Numbered from the stretch's first letter, positions 19,602-28,299 are shown. The stretch: 64,000 nt of DNA from UBA11986 sp963734955 (GCA_963734955.1 CAVTJO010000006.1:1-64000); one strand, 5' to 3'. Program-made: numbers and translations. Notes: generated from the sequence alone by a model not told the origin.

Positions 19602-19630
19602 AATTTACCGAATTCCTCATCGAATGTCAA
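19602..19630 (-). promoter_or_regulatory. Promoter of tRNA-Gln/tRNA-Glu
   Basis: On the minus strand TTGACA (19630-19625) and TAAATT followed by G (19607-19602) are separated by 17 bases, a near-perfect sigma-70 promoter, about 20 bases upstream of tRNA-Gln. It probably drives both tRNA-Gln and the downstream tRNA-Glu. Confidence 0.65.
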
Positions 19631-19713
19631 CGCGCCTGCTGATGTTGTGATCGAGCTACAGCATTCATCATTGTGAAGGACTTGTACTTGCAGTCACCCG
19701 TTTGATAAACTCC

Positions 19714-19744
19714 TTGACTTTTACACTCAAATCTGATAGTTTCT
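19714..19744 (+). promoter_or_regulatory. Putative ompA promoter
   Basis: TTGACT at 19714 and TAGTTTCT at 19737 are separated by 17 bases. The -10 element fits TAnnTTTG loosely and the TTGACT hexamer is the same as in the purC and GGDEF-gene promoters. The ATG of ompA is about 60 bases downstream, with AGGAG ahead of it. Confidence 0.45.
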
Positions 19745-19802
19745 TCCAACAATTTTCGAACGCATCACTCGACCTCCTTCTCACATATAGGAGACTTGCT
19801 GA

Positions 19803-21347
19803 ATGAAAAAACTCATCGTCATTACACTTCTGCTGTTTTCAGGTGTCTGGTTGCATCAAACGATTGCTCAGAACACACAAGGCAAGTGGGCGTTGGGTTT
19901 GCATGGAGGTGTCAATTCATGGTTTACAGATCTTAACAAACGACTGGTGTCGCCCGGCGGGGAATTCATCCTGCGGTACGGACTTCATAAGTATTTTTCG
20001 CTTGGAATTACAGGGGGATACGAGGTCTTCAAGGCTCAACAGGACCCTGTTGCTGTTCTGCCCCTCTATACCTACGATTATCTCAGAGTCGATGCAATTC
20101 CGATTGCAGTTGAAGCCTGGATTCATTTCGCTCCCGGTTATCGAGTATCCCCCTATTTTTACGTGGGGGGTGGCGGAATATTCTACAAGCGGAAGGATTT
20201 CGCCAACAACTTCGTACCACAGGACAAGTATTACAACTCGATCATGGTTCCTGTGGGTGTTGGGCTCGAAATTTTTGCCAGCAAGAAGGTCTCCATCAGT
20301 GTCAATGCGGGTTACCGACTGATGGATGACAAGACCGACTATCTCGAGTACAACAAACCGGACAGTTGGGCGACCGCCAAAGCCGGGGTCAATATCTATT
20401 TTGGGAGTGGGGACGCTGATGATGACGACAACGATGGTCTGACAAACGGTGAGGAACGAAGACTGGGTACCGATCCCGAAAACCCGGATACTGATGGTGA
20501 TGGTCTGAAGGACGGGGAAGAAGTGAAGCGTTACAGAACGAATCCATTGGTTGTCGATACCGACGGCGATGGTTTGTCAGATGGAGATGAAGTATTCAAA
20601 TATCATACGGACCCCACCAAATCTGATACCGACGGTGACGGCTTGTCAGATGGAGATGAAGTACTGAAGTACAAGACCGATCCGCTGAAAATTGATACGG
20701 ACGGTGATGGACTTACTGACGGCGATGAGATTCTGAAGTACCACACCGATCCCCTCAAGGTGGATACCGACGGTGATGGGCTCTCGGATTGGGATGAAGT
20801 GAAGACCTACAACACTGATCCAACAAAGGCTGACACTGACGGCGACGGCTTGTCGGATTTTGAGGAGATACGAACGTATCACACCAACCCATTGAAGGCG
20901 GACACAGATGGTGGCGGTGTGGCCGATGGAGTGGAGGTGAAGAGGGGTACGAATCCGTTGAATCCCAAGGATGATCTCCCGAAGGAGACGATCATTCTGG
21001 AACGGGGGAAGACTGTTATTCTCGAGGGGGTGAACTTCGCCAGTGGAAGCTCAGCACTGACAAAGTCTTCCGAGGCCACGCTGCAAAAAGCGTACAACGC
21101 CCTCGTTGCCAGCCCCGATGTGTTTGTTGAAATTGCAGGATATACAGACAACGTCGGAACGGTCACGGCCAACGAGAATCTTTCCGCCCGCCGCGCGCAG
21201 GCAGTGAAGACCTGGCTGGTGAGGAAGGGTATCCCAGCGAATCGATTGACGACTGTTGGTAAGGGGATGCGCGATCCAATTGCTCCCAATGATAACGCCG
21301 AAGGTCGTGCGCAAAACCGGCGCATAGAATTCCACGTGATCAAATAG
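19803..21347 (+). CDS. OmpA family outer-membrane protein with eight thrombospondin type-3 repeats
   Basis: This 514-residue protein has a signal peptide (MKKLIVITLLLFSGVWL, cleaved near AQ at residues 23-24), an N-terminal eight-strand-type beta-barrel of about 180 residues, a calcium-binding thrombospondin type-3 repeat linker (residues about 207-388), and a C-terminal OmpA peptidoglycan-binding domain. The OmpA domain contains VNFASGSSALT, IAGYTDNVGT, NLSARRAQAVKTWL and AQNRRIEF. It likely anchors the outer membrane to peptidoglycan, with a rigid Ca2+-dependent spacer. The ATG is preceded by AGGAG. Similar OmpA-TSP3 proteins are common in the Bacteroidota-related phyla. Confidence 0.92.
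   Translation: MKKLIVITLLLFSGVWLHQTIAQNTQGKWALGLHGGVNSWFTDLNKRLVSPGGEFILRYGLHKYFSLGITGGYEVFKAQQDPVAVLPLYTYDYLRVDAIPIAVEAWIHFAPGYRVSPYFYVGGGGIFYKRKDFANNFVPQDKYYNSIMVPVGVGLEIFASKKVSISVNAGYRLMDDKTDYLEYNKPDSWATAKAGVNIYFGSGDADDDDNDGLTNGEERRLGTDPENPDTDGDGLKDGEEVKRYRTNPLVVDTDGDGLSDGDEVFKYHTDPTKSDTDGDGLSDGDEVLKYKTDPLKIDTDGDGLTDGDEILKYHTDPLKVDTDGDGLSDWDEVKTYNTDPTKADTDGDGLSDFEEIRTYHTNPLKADTDGGGVADGVEVKRGTNPLNPKDDLPKETIILERGKTVILEGVNFASGSSALTKSSEATLQKAYNALVASPDVFVEIAGYTDNVGTVTANENLSARRAQAVKTWLVRKGIPANRLTTVGKGMRDPIAPNDNAEGRAQNRRIEFHVIK
20421..20966 (+). repeat. Eight tandem TSP3 calcium-binding repeats (about 69 bp each) inside ompA
   Basis: Eight units of 22-23 codons start at 20421, 20487, 20556, 20625, 20694, 20763, 20832 and 20901. 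Each has the consensus DTDGDGLSDGDE followed by a YxTDP turn. The first and last units are degenerate (DDDNDGL and DTDGGGV). The aspartate ladder coordinates calcium in known TSP3 proteins. Confidence 0.93.
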
Positions 21348-21371
21348 CATCACGATCGGAAGTACCTCATT

Positions 21372-21403
21372 ACCGCCTGCCTTGATGAATCGGGGCAGGC
21401 GGT
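21372..21403. terminator. Possible bidirectional terminator hairpin
   Basis: ACCGCCTGCC (21372-21381) pairs perfectly with GGCAGGCGGT (21394-21403) across a 12-base loop, between the convergent ends of ompA and the O-antigen ligase gene. There is no clean T-tract, so termination efficiency is uncertain. Confidence 0.5.
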
Positions 21404-21416
21404 GCCATTCTTGAAG

Positions 21417-23417
21417 CTATCTTCCACCCGGGCCCTGAGGGAATTGACGAAGGAGTTGTTCAGCTTTGCCCGGTTCGCCGAGCCTTCTGTGGAATTCAGC
21501 AAGTGTTCCTGCAATTGCCTGGTTGGATGGAAAGAGAAGGAGGAGGTGTTCGAAGATGTCCTTGAGTTGCCTGATGTCCGTTTCCTTCCGCACCAGCTGC
21601 TGTACGCGTGCGGCAACGGGTCCGAATTCGTATTGCAGTTGACCTTTGATGCAGGCTCGGAGCAACCCTTCAAGTGCAGAGAGCTCACCAACGGTGTCTG
21701 AAAGACTCCGGAAGGCAACCGCCTGATAGTAGTAAGCATCCGGATGATTCCGGAGGGCCAACTCGCGATCAATTGCCTGAACTGCTTCATTGTACCTTTT
21801 CAGGGTGATGAATGCTGCCGCCTGCATCAGATTCAGCTTGGGGTAGCGCGGCGAGAGTGTCTGCAGTTGTTCCGAAGCCTGCAAGGCCTGATCGGCACGG
21901 TGCATTCGCAGCAACGCGAGGGTCAGATTTGATCGGGCCAGAAGATTGTCAGGATTTTGGTCGACGGCACTCCGGAATTCCGTGATGCTTGCAGGGAGGT
22001 CTCCCTTCTGTTCTTCAAGGATCCCGCTGATGAGGTGACCTTCAGATCTGTAGATCCCGAGTTGCAGGTTGCCGTACCATGCCGCAAAAGCAATCCAGCT
22101 GCAGAGCAGAAGGAATGCGACGGCCTTGGGAACACGTATGTCAACAGACAAATCCGGTTCTTTCCTGTACGGTTGCGATGCGAGGATGCCCATCAGCAGC
22201 CATGCGGTCGCACCAACCGGGACCACGCGCAACGACATGTTGGCAAGGTTATCTATGAGAATGGCGAAGATGGAGCAGAGAAGGCCCACCGCCAACAAAC
22301 GGTCCTGCGCATTTTCCTTTGGTCTGACCTTCATGCCGGCAACTGCGACCGTCGCAAGAATTGCCAGATATGTGATGACTCCGGCTCCGCCAAGATCGAC
22401 CGCGGTTTCAATCAGCTCATTGTGCGCATGTGGCACAACGTCTTCACTTTTTGCCACCCAGTATTCCGGTGATCGATAGTCCAGCACAACATGTTCAAAG
22501 CTGCCGATGCCGTGACCGAAGAATGGAGCTGCCTTGAAGGCGTTGTACCCTGCCTGCCAGAAATACAAACGGCGCGCAAAGGAAGAGCTTGAATCCTGGG
22601 AGAAGGAATTATCGATTCTTTTCATTAACGTGGGGGACAGATATATCGCGACACCCAATGCCACAATCACGCCAGTGATTCCCCAGAGGCGAGTCTCCTT
22701 CACGCGTTTTGAGAGGGGAACAAACGCGGCAATCGATACAACGAATGCGACAATGCTACTCCTTGTTGCCGTGGCAATAAGAAGAAACGCGAGCGCGCAG
22801 AGCAGCAGACCGAGCATCCATCGCTCCCCGGGCGTCCTCTTCCTGGCAACAACGAATGACAAGAGGATCGGGAAGAGCAGCACGATGTACCCACTCAGGT
22901 AAATGGCGTTTGTGAGTGTTGACGTAACACGTCGTTCGGTGCCAATGAAGAACTCGAGGAATAATCTATCCGCGAAGAAGTACTGCAGCAGTCCAACCAC
23001 GCACACCAATGAAGCGATTGCAGAGATAATAAGGATGAGCCGGGTGAGATCTGCCTGGGTGACAAAGAGCTGTGTCCCCGCAAAGAAACAGATGATGAAC
23101 GATATCCAGACCGCGAGAGCCTGCAGGCTGCTCCGGGGATTCTGTGTATACGTCAGCGAGACGAGGATGAGCAGGAACATCACAAACACAACGATATCGG
23201 CAGGCGTACGATAGAATTCAAGCTTCCTCATCCAGATTGCCCGGGCCAGGAACGCAATCGCGAGCAGGCTGCAGAGGAGGACCAGCAAAGGAGTTTTTGT
23301 GACGCTGCTGTCATTTGCATTGATCGCAATGACCAGCGTGGTGGATGCGAGGATCAGGTAGACAATCCCTCGCAGGATCCTTTTCCCCGTGAGGGAGACG
23401 TGGCTTGAGTTTGGCAT
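21417..23417 (-). CDS. O-antigen ligase/polymerase family protein (Wzy_C) with C-terminal TPR domain
   Basis: The protein has about 12 hydrophobic segments over the first 420 residues, then a soluble tail of about 230 residues with tetratricopeptide repeats (SRNLTLALLRMHRADQALQA and NEAVQAIDRELAL regions). The Wzy_C/WaaL signature is FFGHGIGSFEHV followed by VVPHAHNELIETAVDLGGAG, with the conserved histidine-asparagine pair of ligases. It would transfer or polymerise undecaprenyl-linked polysaccharide in the periplasm. I chose the ATG at 23417 (MPNSSHVSL) because longer in-frame versions up to 23642 would run across the purC promoter and into purC and show no membrane or domain character. Confidence 0.82.
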   Translation of the reverse strand: MPNSSHVSLTGKRILRGIVYLILASTTLVIAINANDSSVTKTPLLVLLCSLLAIAFLARAIWMRKLEFYRTPADIVVFVMFLLILVSLTYTQNPRSSLQALAVWISFIICFFAGTQLFVTQADLTRLILIISAIASLVCVVGLLQYFFADRLFLEFFIGTERRVTSTLTNAIYLSGYIVLLFPILLSFVVARKRTPGERWMLGLLLCALAFLLIATATRSSIVAFVVSIAAFVPLSKRVKETRLWGITGVIVALGVAIYLSPTLMKRIDNSFSQDSSSSFARRLYFWQAGYNAFKAAPFFGHGIGSFEHVVLDYRSPEYWVAKSEDVVPHAHNELIETAVDLGGAGVITYLAILATVAVAGMKVRPKENAQDRLLAVGLLCSIFAILIDNLANMSLRVVPVGATAWLLMGILASQPYRKEPDLSVDIRVPKAVAFLLLCSWIAFAAWYGNLQLGIYRSEGHLISGILEEQKGDLPASITEFRSAVDQNPDNLLARSNLTLALLRMHRADQALQASEQLQTLSPRYPKLNLMQAAAFITLKRYNEAVQAIDRELALRNHPDAYYYQAVAFRSLSDTVGELSALEGLLRACIKGQLQYEFGPVAARVQQLVRKETDIRQLKDIFEHLLLLFPSNQAIAGTLAEFHRRLGEPGKAEQLLRQFPQGPGGR

Positions 23418-23514
23418 GGTTAGGTTTGCAAGGTGGCCGGGTTCTTCGCTCTCAACATCTCCGATTTGGAATTCAAAGTCAACTGTGATACGCCTCCTCA
23501 ACAGGTGGTGCTTT

Positions 23515-23545
23515 TTGACTTTCAGCCGGTCATTGCTTACCTTTG
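23515..23545 (+). promoter_or_regulatory. Promoter upstream of purC
   Basis: TTGACT at 23515-23520 and TACCTTTG at 23538-23545 are separated by 17 bases. The -10 matches TAnnTTTG perfectly, and the TTG to TA distance is 20. The spacer and flanks resemble those of the promoter at 29474. It sits between the O-antigen ligase start and purC. Confidence 0.6.
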
Positions 23546-23608
23546 AACCATGTTTGTTCAGGGTTTTCTCTCTAACGATATTCGTAACAACTGATTCAAA
23601 AGGGTTTC

Positions 23609-24394
23609 GTGGTACGCGCTTTACGGGTGGGTGGGACGGCAAAGAATCTGTTTGAGGCTGAACAGGCCGGGATGCTCATACAACAATTCAAGGATACACA
23701 TCAATCCCGCCGCAGTCCGGACGAGCCCGAATCTCGTCAGAACTCCGGCCAGCAAAACAAAGTTCCATCCCCCAAGATGACTAGTCCCGAACCATCCAGG
23801 AAAGGACAGACTACCACCGTCGCGACGCTCGCGAACGAGATTTCTTCCTACCTCTTCAAGTATCTGACCGGTTTCCGCATTCCGACACATTTCATGGACA
23901 AAGTATCAAGCTCGGAGATGCTTGTCAAGCAACTCGCCATGATTCCTCTGGAGGTGCGGGTGCATAACGTTGCGGCGGGAGAGTTCTGCAAGCGCTTTGG
24001 CATGAAAGAAGGAACCGAGCTTACGGTTCCGGTCATCGAACATTATTACAAGAATCCCGATCTTGGGAATCCCCTGGCAAACGAGTTCCACATTTACTCC
24101 CTCGGTCTTGCCACACCCGAACAACTGCGCGCCATTAACCGTCTTGCCTCAAAAACCAACGTTGTCCTGAAGTCGTTCTTTGATCGTCGTGAATTAAAAC
24201 TGTTGAGCATGAACCTCGAGTTTGGTGTCGTGGGGAATCAGATCATGATAGGAGATGAGATTTCGCCGCGTACCTGCCGCTTTGCCGATATGCAGAAAAA
24301 GGATCGAGGCGCGAAGGACATCTTTGCCAATGGGAATGACGATACGCTCGAAGCCTACACGGAAGTCCGCAATCGAATCTATCGAACGTTCTAG
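23609..24394 (+). CDS. purC: Phosphoribosylaminoimidazole-succinocarboxamide synthase (SAICAR synthase), unusual N-terminus
   Basis: PurC joins CAIR and aspartate in purine synthesis. From residue 75 on the match is clear: NEISSYLFKYLTGFRIPTHF, EMLVKQLAMIPLEVRVHN, AAGEFCKRFGMKEGTEL, LGNPLANEFHIYSLG, LEFGVVGNQIMIGDEISP. The N-terminus begins at a GTG (23609) with VGGTAKNLFEAE, related to the GKAKxxY/F ATP-binding loop but with T replacing the first lysine. Residues about 30-70 are hydrophilic low-complexity (SRRSPDEPES, TTTVATL) where other PurC proteins carry a conserved FxD-x-TAF segment. This may be a lineage-specific insert or a sequence error. A promoter lies about 65 bases upstream. Confidence 0.82.
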   Translation: MVRALRVGGTAKNLFEAEQAGMLIQQFKDTHQSRRSPDEPESRQNSGQQNKVPSPKMTSPEPSRKGQTTTVATLANEISSYLFKYLTGFRIPTHFMDKVSSSEMLVKQLAMIPLEVRVHNVAAGEFCKRFGMKEGTELTVPVIEHYYKNPDLGNPLANEFHIYSLGLATPEQLRAINRLASKTNVVLKSFFDRRELKLLSMNLEFGVVGNQIMIGDEISPRTCRFADMQKKDRGAKDIFANGNDDTLEAYTEVRNRIYRTF

Positions 24395-24406
24395 GCAGGC
24401 AACCGG

Positions 24407-25057
24407 GTGATCACCAGATATGGCTACAGTGTCGTTGCCGCAACCCTCGTGGTGGTTGCAGTGGGCTTGTTGCTTGCATGGTTGTTCATCGACATGAGGG
24501 GCCTCAGGTTTGGCATCATCGGAAGCCTTGTTCTCGCACTCATCTTTGTGCTTGCTTTTTTCAGGGACCCTGACCGGACTCCGCCAGAAGGGGATTTGTT
24601 CGTCATCTCCCCGGCGGACGGCAAGGTGGTGGTCATCAGAGAGGTGGAAGAACCTGAGTACATGAAGGCGAGGTGTGTCCAGGTGAGCATCTTTATGTCT
24701 CCCTTTAACGTCCATGTCAACAGGTTTCCCATCAGCGGCACAGTGGCATATTTTGCACATATTCCCGGCAAGTATCTCGTGGCGTTTGATGAGAAATCTT
24801 CCGAGCGTAACGAGCGAACGCAAATTGCCATCGAGAACAAAAGGACGCGCGTGCTGTTCAAGCAGATTGCGGGGTTCATTGCGCGTCGAATTGTTGCGTC
24901 TGTGAGGGTCGGAGACACCGCGGTTGCGGGCGAACGGTTCGGGATGATCCGGTTCGGCTCGCGTGTCGATGTGATCGTTCCCAAAAGCTGTGAACTGAAA
25001 GTAAAGGTTGGTGACAGGACAGTTGCGGGAGAAACGGTGCTGGCTGTGGTTGCATAA
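24407..25057 (+). CDS. psd: Phosphatidylserine decarboxylase, short (archaeal/PSD-B type) form
   Basis: Psd converts phosphatidylserine to phosphatidylethanolamine in the inner membrane. The 216-residue protein has two N-terminal membrane helices (about residues 8-48), then FFRDPDRTPP, ISPADGKV, QVSIFMSPFNVHVNRFP, and the proenzyme self-cleavage site FGSRVDV with G184-S185, where cleavage creates the pyruvoyl group. The GTG start is 12 bases after purC. The next gene encodes the serine transferase that makes its substrate, so psd and pssA form a phosphatidylethanolamine operon embedded among purine genes. Confidence 0.93.
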   Translation: MITRYGYSVVAATLVVVAVGLLLAWLFIDMRGLRFGIIGSLVLALIFVLAFFRDPDRTPPEGDLFVISPADGKVVVIREVEEPEYMKARCVQVSIFMSPFNVHVNRFPISGTVAYFAHIPGKYLVAFDEKSSERNERTQIAIENKRTRVLFKQIAGFIARRIVASVRVGDTAVAGERFGMIRFGSRVDVIVPKSCELKVKVGDRTVAGETVLAVVA

Positions 25058-25089
25058 TTTCCGTCAATTCATTGCTGCGTGAATCGCGT

Positions 25090-25854
25090 ATGAGAATAAC
25101 CAGAGCCGTCGTACCCAGCCTGTTCACAGTGTTGAACATGTTCTGCGGCTTTCTCTCAATCATCAATGCCAGTACCGGAGACATGCTGCAGGCATCGTGG
25201 CTTATTATCCTTGCTGCGGGGTTCGATGCACTCGATGGTGTGATGGCGAGGATCACCAAATCATCCTCGCAATTCGGGGTTGAAATCGACTCCCTTTCCG
25301 ATGTGGTTTCATTTGGCGCTGCTCCTGCGTTTCTCGTCTATCAGGTTCAGCTCCACACTTTGGATGGCTTTGGCATCCTGATAAGCTCCCTGTTGATGGT
25401 GTTTGCCGGCTTGCGTCTCGCCAGGTTCAACATCAACCTGGCGGGTTTCGAGAAGGACCATTTTGTTGGTCTTCCCACTCCGGCCAGCGCGTTAACAGTG
25501 GCAGCGTTCATGATCAACTATTGGAATGTCGGTACGGGACTGGGATCCGTTGCGGTCGTTCTTCCCTATCTGGTGGTGGTTCTTGCACTGCTGATGGTGA
25601 GCAAGGTGAAGTATGATACACTGCCCAGGATCTCGCGTCGTTCAGTCAGGCGGGAGCCGTGGAAATTCATTTTCCTTTCCCTCGCGATCGTGGTGGTCTT
25701 TGTGTCGGCGGGACAGGCGATCTTTCCCCTGTTTGTCCTCTTCATTGCCCTTGGCATTGTCCGTTACATTGGCAGCACCATCAGGCACATCCTCCATCAC
25801 GAAGAGAAACGAAAAGAGGAAGAGAGTGCGGAACCAAGGGGTGTTGACATCTAA
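25090..25854 (+). CDS. pssA: CDP-diacylglycerol-serine O-phosphatidyltransferase
   Basis: PssA makes phosphatidylserine from CDP-diacylglycerol and serine. The CDP-alcohol phosphatidyltransferase signature DGx2ARx8Gx3Dx3D appears as DGVMARITKSSSQFG followed by VEIDSLSD at about residues 49-70. About seven membrane helices follow. The protein starts MRITRAVVPSLFTVLNMFCG, and I chose ATG 25090 over an in-frame TTG at 25072 because homologues begin at this point. The C-terminus is charged (HEEKRKEEESAEPR). It is directly upstream of purS by ten bases. Confidence 0.93.
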   Translation: MRITRAVVPSLFTVLNMFCGFLSIINASTGDMLQASWLIILAAGFDALDGVMARITKSSSQFGVEIDSLSDVVSFGAAPAFLVYQVQLHTLDGFGILISSLLMVFAGLRLARFNINLAGFEKDHFVGLPTPASALTVAAFMINYWNVGTGLGSVAVVLPYLVVVLALLMVSKVKYDTLPRISRRSVRREPWKFIFLSLAIVVVFVSAGQAIFPLFVLFIALGIVRYIGSTIRHILHHEEKRKEEESAEPRGVDI

Positions 25855-25864
25855 GCAGGGAACC

Positions 25865-26113
25865 ATGTTTCTTTCAAAAGTACGTGTCACGCTTCGCAAG
25901 TCCATTCTCGATCCACAGGGCAAGGCCGTGGAGCATGCAGTCGCCACGCTCGGTGTCAAGGGTGTCCGGGGTGTGAGGATGGGGAAATATGTGGAGTTTA
26001 CGGTTGATGGTACGACGGAGGAAGAGGCAAAACATGCCACCGAGGAAGTGTGCAGGAAGCTCCTCGCCAATCCGGTGATGGAAGACTATCAGTTTGAGAT
26101 CGAGAAACTGTAA
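25865..26113 (+). CDS. purS: Phosphoribosylformylglycinamidine synthase subunit PurS
   Basis: This 82-residue protein starts MFLSKVRVTLRKSILDPQGKAVEHAVATLG, the PurS family hallmark, and contains GVRMGKYVEFTV. PurS bridges PurL and PurQ in the three-subunit FGAM synthase that makes formylglycinamidine ribonucleotide. Its stop is immediately followed by the ATG of purQ. The short gene is easy to miss because a longer open frame begins upstream inside pssA. No purL is in the window. Confidence 0.92.
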   Translation: MFLSKVRVTLRKSILDPQGKAVEHAVATLGVKGVRGVRMGKYVEFTVDGTTEEEAKHATEEVCRKLLANPVMEDYQFEIEKL

Positions 26114-26884
26114 ATGTCGCGGAAGGTGAAGTTCGGTGTCGTCGTGTTTCCGGGGTCCAACTGCGACCACGATGCCTATTACGCGTGCAAGAAGATCATG
26201 CGCCAGGATGCTGTGTTCCTCTGGCATAAAAACACCGATCTGCAGAGTGTCGATGTCGTGATTCTTCCCGGAGGGTTCTCGTATGGTGACTACCTTCGCT
26301 GCGGTGCCATTGCGCGGTTCTCTCCGATCATGAAGGAGGTGGTTCGATTTGCGAACGCCGGAGGGACTGTAGTCGGGATCTGCAATGGGTTTCAGATCCT
26401 GGTCGAGGCCGGGCTGCTTCCGGGAGTGCTGCTCCGGAATGCTTCGCTGCAGTTTGTATGCAAGTATGTGAACGTGAGGGTTGAGAACGTTGCCACCCGG
26501 TTTACCGGAACATGTCGGCCGGGCGAGGTGCTCGCGATTCCTATCGCGCATGGAGATGGCAATTATTTTGTTGATGACGAAACCCTGGCGCGACTTGAAG
26601 CGAACCGGCAGGTGGTGTTCCGGTACACCACCGAGGCTGGTGAGATCACCGGCGACGCAAACCCCAACGGATCACTTGCAAATATTGCAGGCATCGTCAA
26701 TGAGAATGGCAACGTCCTCGGCATGATGCCGCATCCCGAGAGGGCGGTGGATCCACTTCTCCATCATTCAGACGGCCAAAGGATTTTTCAGTCCATCATT
26801 GAACGCTGCCTTTTATATCGGAATGAACACGATGTGGATCGCATGCACGTCCCAATCGTTGTCGTACAGGAAGGAACACGATAG
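26114..26884 (+). CDS. purQ: Phosphoribosylformylglycinamidine synthase subunit PurQ (glutaminase)
   Basis: PurQ is the class I glutamine amidotransferase subunit that supplies ammonia to PurL. The 256-residue protein has VVVFPGSNCDHDAYYA at its N-terminus, PGGFSYGDYLRCGAI, the nucleophile cysteine in GICNGFQILVEAG (about residue 89), and the catalytic histidine and glutamate in MMPHPERAVD near the C-terminus. A tail of about 35 residues (RCLLYRNEHDV onward) extends past the domain. It follows purS without a gap. Confidence 0.95.
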   Translation: MSRKVKFGVVVFPGSNCDHDAYYACKKIMRQDAVFLWHKNTDLQSVDVVILPGGFSYGDYLRCGAIARFSPIMKEVVRFANAGGTVVGICNGFQILVEAGLLPGVLLRNASLQFVCKYVNVRVENVATRFTGTCRPGEVLAIPIAHGDGNYFVDDETLARLEANRQVVFRYTTEAGEITGDANPNGSLANIAGIVNENGNVLGMMPHPERAVDPLLHHSDGQRIFQSIIERCLLYRNEHDVDRMHVPIVVVQEGTR

Positions 26885-26967
26885 GCAAGAGATGAAGCGT
26901 TCCGGAAATCCTCTTTTCCGGGACAGAAGAACAAGTAATGATAGGAAAGAAGGGAGAGAGGTGCATC

Positions 26968-27165
26968 ATGTTTGAAAATATCGGTGGTGGTGAGCTGCTT
27001 GTTATCCTGTTCATCGTGTTCATTTTCTTCGGTCCGAAGAAGCTGCCTGAGCTCGGCAAGAGCATTGGGAAGGGCATCAAGGAATTCCGGAACGCGATGA
27101 GTGGGCTTCAGGAAGACATTCAGAACGCGACCAAGATCGACGACAAGAAGATCGACAAGAAGTAA
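26968..27165 (+). CDS. tatA: Sec-independent protein translocase TatA/TatE
   Basis: TatA oligomers form the twin-arginine translocation pore. The 65-residue protein has one N-terminal membrane helix (ELLVILFIVFIFF, residues 8-20), the FGPKKLPELGKSIGKGIKEF hinge and amphipathic helix, and a charged tail ending in KIDDKKIDKK. I chose ATG 26968 because GGGAGAGAGG lies six bases upstream; an earlier ATG at 26938 would add a charged stretch not found in TatA. No tatC is in the window. Confidence 0.93.
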   Translation: MFENIGGGELLVILFIVFIFFGPKKLPELGKSIGKGIKEFRNAMSGLQEDIQNATKIDDKKIDKK

Positions 27166-27285
27166 GCTCCGTTCCCGACATTCGTCAGCAGTGTTCGACG
27201 AACAAGCCACCCGCCTGACATTTCTGCACAGACGGCATTCGATTTCCATGAGTAACTTACATTTTTAAAAGGACCGCAAACATCC

Positions 27286-28299
27286 ATGAGTATTCTCGTC
27301 AACAAGAAATCCAGAGTTCTCGTTCAGGGTATTACCGGAGGTGAGGGAACGTTCCACACTTCTCAAATGATCGCCTATGGCACCAATGTCGTTGGCGGAG
27401 TCACTCCCGGCAAAGGAGGAACACGCTACGCCGGGAATGAGAAGGACAAATTCTCCCGTCCAGTGCCAGTCTTCAACACCGTGGCAGAGGCCGTACTCGC
27501 AGCGAAGGCTGACGTCTCGGTGATTTTTGTCCCCGCAGCGTTTGCTGGAGACGCCATTATGGAGGCCGCTGATGCCGGGATCAAAGTCGTTGTCTGCATC
27601 ACTGAAGGTATCCCCGCACGTGACATGGTGAAGGTGTATGATTATGTTCAGAACAAGGGCACGGTTCTGATCGGACCGAACTGTCCGGGGGTCATCACGC
27701 CTGGCGAATGCAAAGTCGGCATCATGCCGGGATTCATTCACAAGCAGGGGAGGGTCGGCCTGATTTCTCGCAGCGGAACACTTACGTACGAAGCTGTGTG
27801 GCAATTGACTGAACGGGGCATTGGCCAATCAACGTGCATTGGCATTGGGGGCGATCCGGTGATCGGGACCAGGTTTGTCGATGCGATCAGGCTCTTTAAC
27901 AATGACAGTGGCACGGATGCGATCATCATGATTGGAGAAATTGGCGGCACTGCTGAAGAGGAAGCTGCGGAGTACATCAAGCAGCACGTGAAGAAGCCCG
28001 TCGTGGGATTCATTGCCGGTCGGACCGCACCTCCCGGTCGTCGCATGGGTCACGCGGGTGCGATCATTGCCGGCGGCAAAGGGACGGCGCAGGAGAAGAT
28101 GGATGCGATGAAGAAGGCTGGCATTCACGTCGTCGAAAGTCCGGCCATGCTCGGTGCAACTATGGAGAAGGTGCTGCGGAAGAAAGGTCTTCTTGCGACG
28201 GTCACCAAACGGAAGGCCATCTCCGGGAAGACTGCAAAGTATTCAAAAGCCACAGCAAAGAAACGAAAGAAACTTCCCGCAAGGAAGCGAGCGAAATAG
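27286..28299 (+). CDS. sucD: Succinate-CoA ligase subunit alpha with lysine-rich tail
   Basis: SucD interconverts succinyl-CoA and succinate with substrate-level phosphorylation. The protein starts MSILVNKKSRVLVQGITGGEG and has GTNVVGGVTPGKGG, PGECKVGIMPG, SRSGTLTYEA, IGIGGDPVIGT, and MGHAGAI with the phosphorylated histidine. Homologues end near 290 residues; here a tail of about 40 residues after VESPAMLGATM is extremely rich in lysine and arginine (KKRKKLPARKRAK), like a histone H1-type tail. No sucC is adjacent, so the beta subunit lies elsewhere. Confidence 0.93.
   Translation: MSILVNKKSRVLVQGITGGEGTFHTSQMIAYGTNVVGGVTPGKGGTRYAGNEKDKFSRPVPVFNTVAEAVLAAKADVSVIFVPAAFAGDAIMEAADAGIKVVVCITEGIPARDMVKVYDYVQNKGTVLIGPNCPGVITPGECKVGIMPGFIHKQGRVGLISRSGTLTYEAVWQLTERGIGQSTCIGIGGDPVIGTRFVDAIRLFNNDSGTDAIIMIGEIGGTAEEEAAEYIKQHVKKPVVGFIAGRTAPPGRRMGHAGAIIAGGKGTAQEKMDAMKKAGIHVVESPAMLGATMEKVLRKKGLLATVTKRKAISGKTAKYSKATAKKRKKLPARKRAK

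Noticed and set aside
20421..20966. Periodic repeats that could suggest a CRISPR or a non-coding array
   Set aside because: The 69-bp period encodes TSP3 protein repeats in frame with no spacer-like unique units, so it is not a CRISPR.
23418..23642. Longer N-terminus for the O-antigen ligase
   Set aside because: It would overlap purC and its promoter and has no membrane or domain character.
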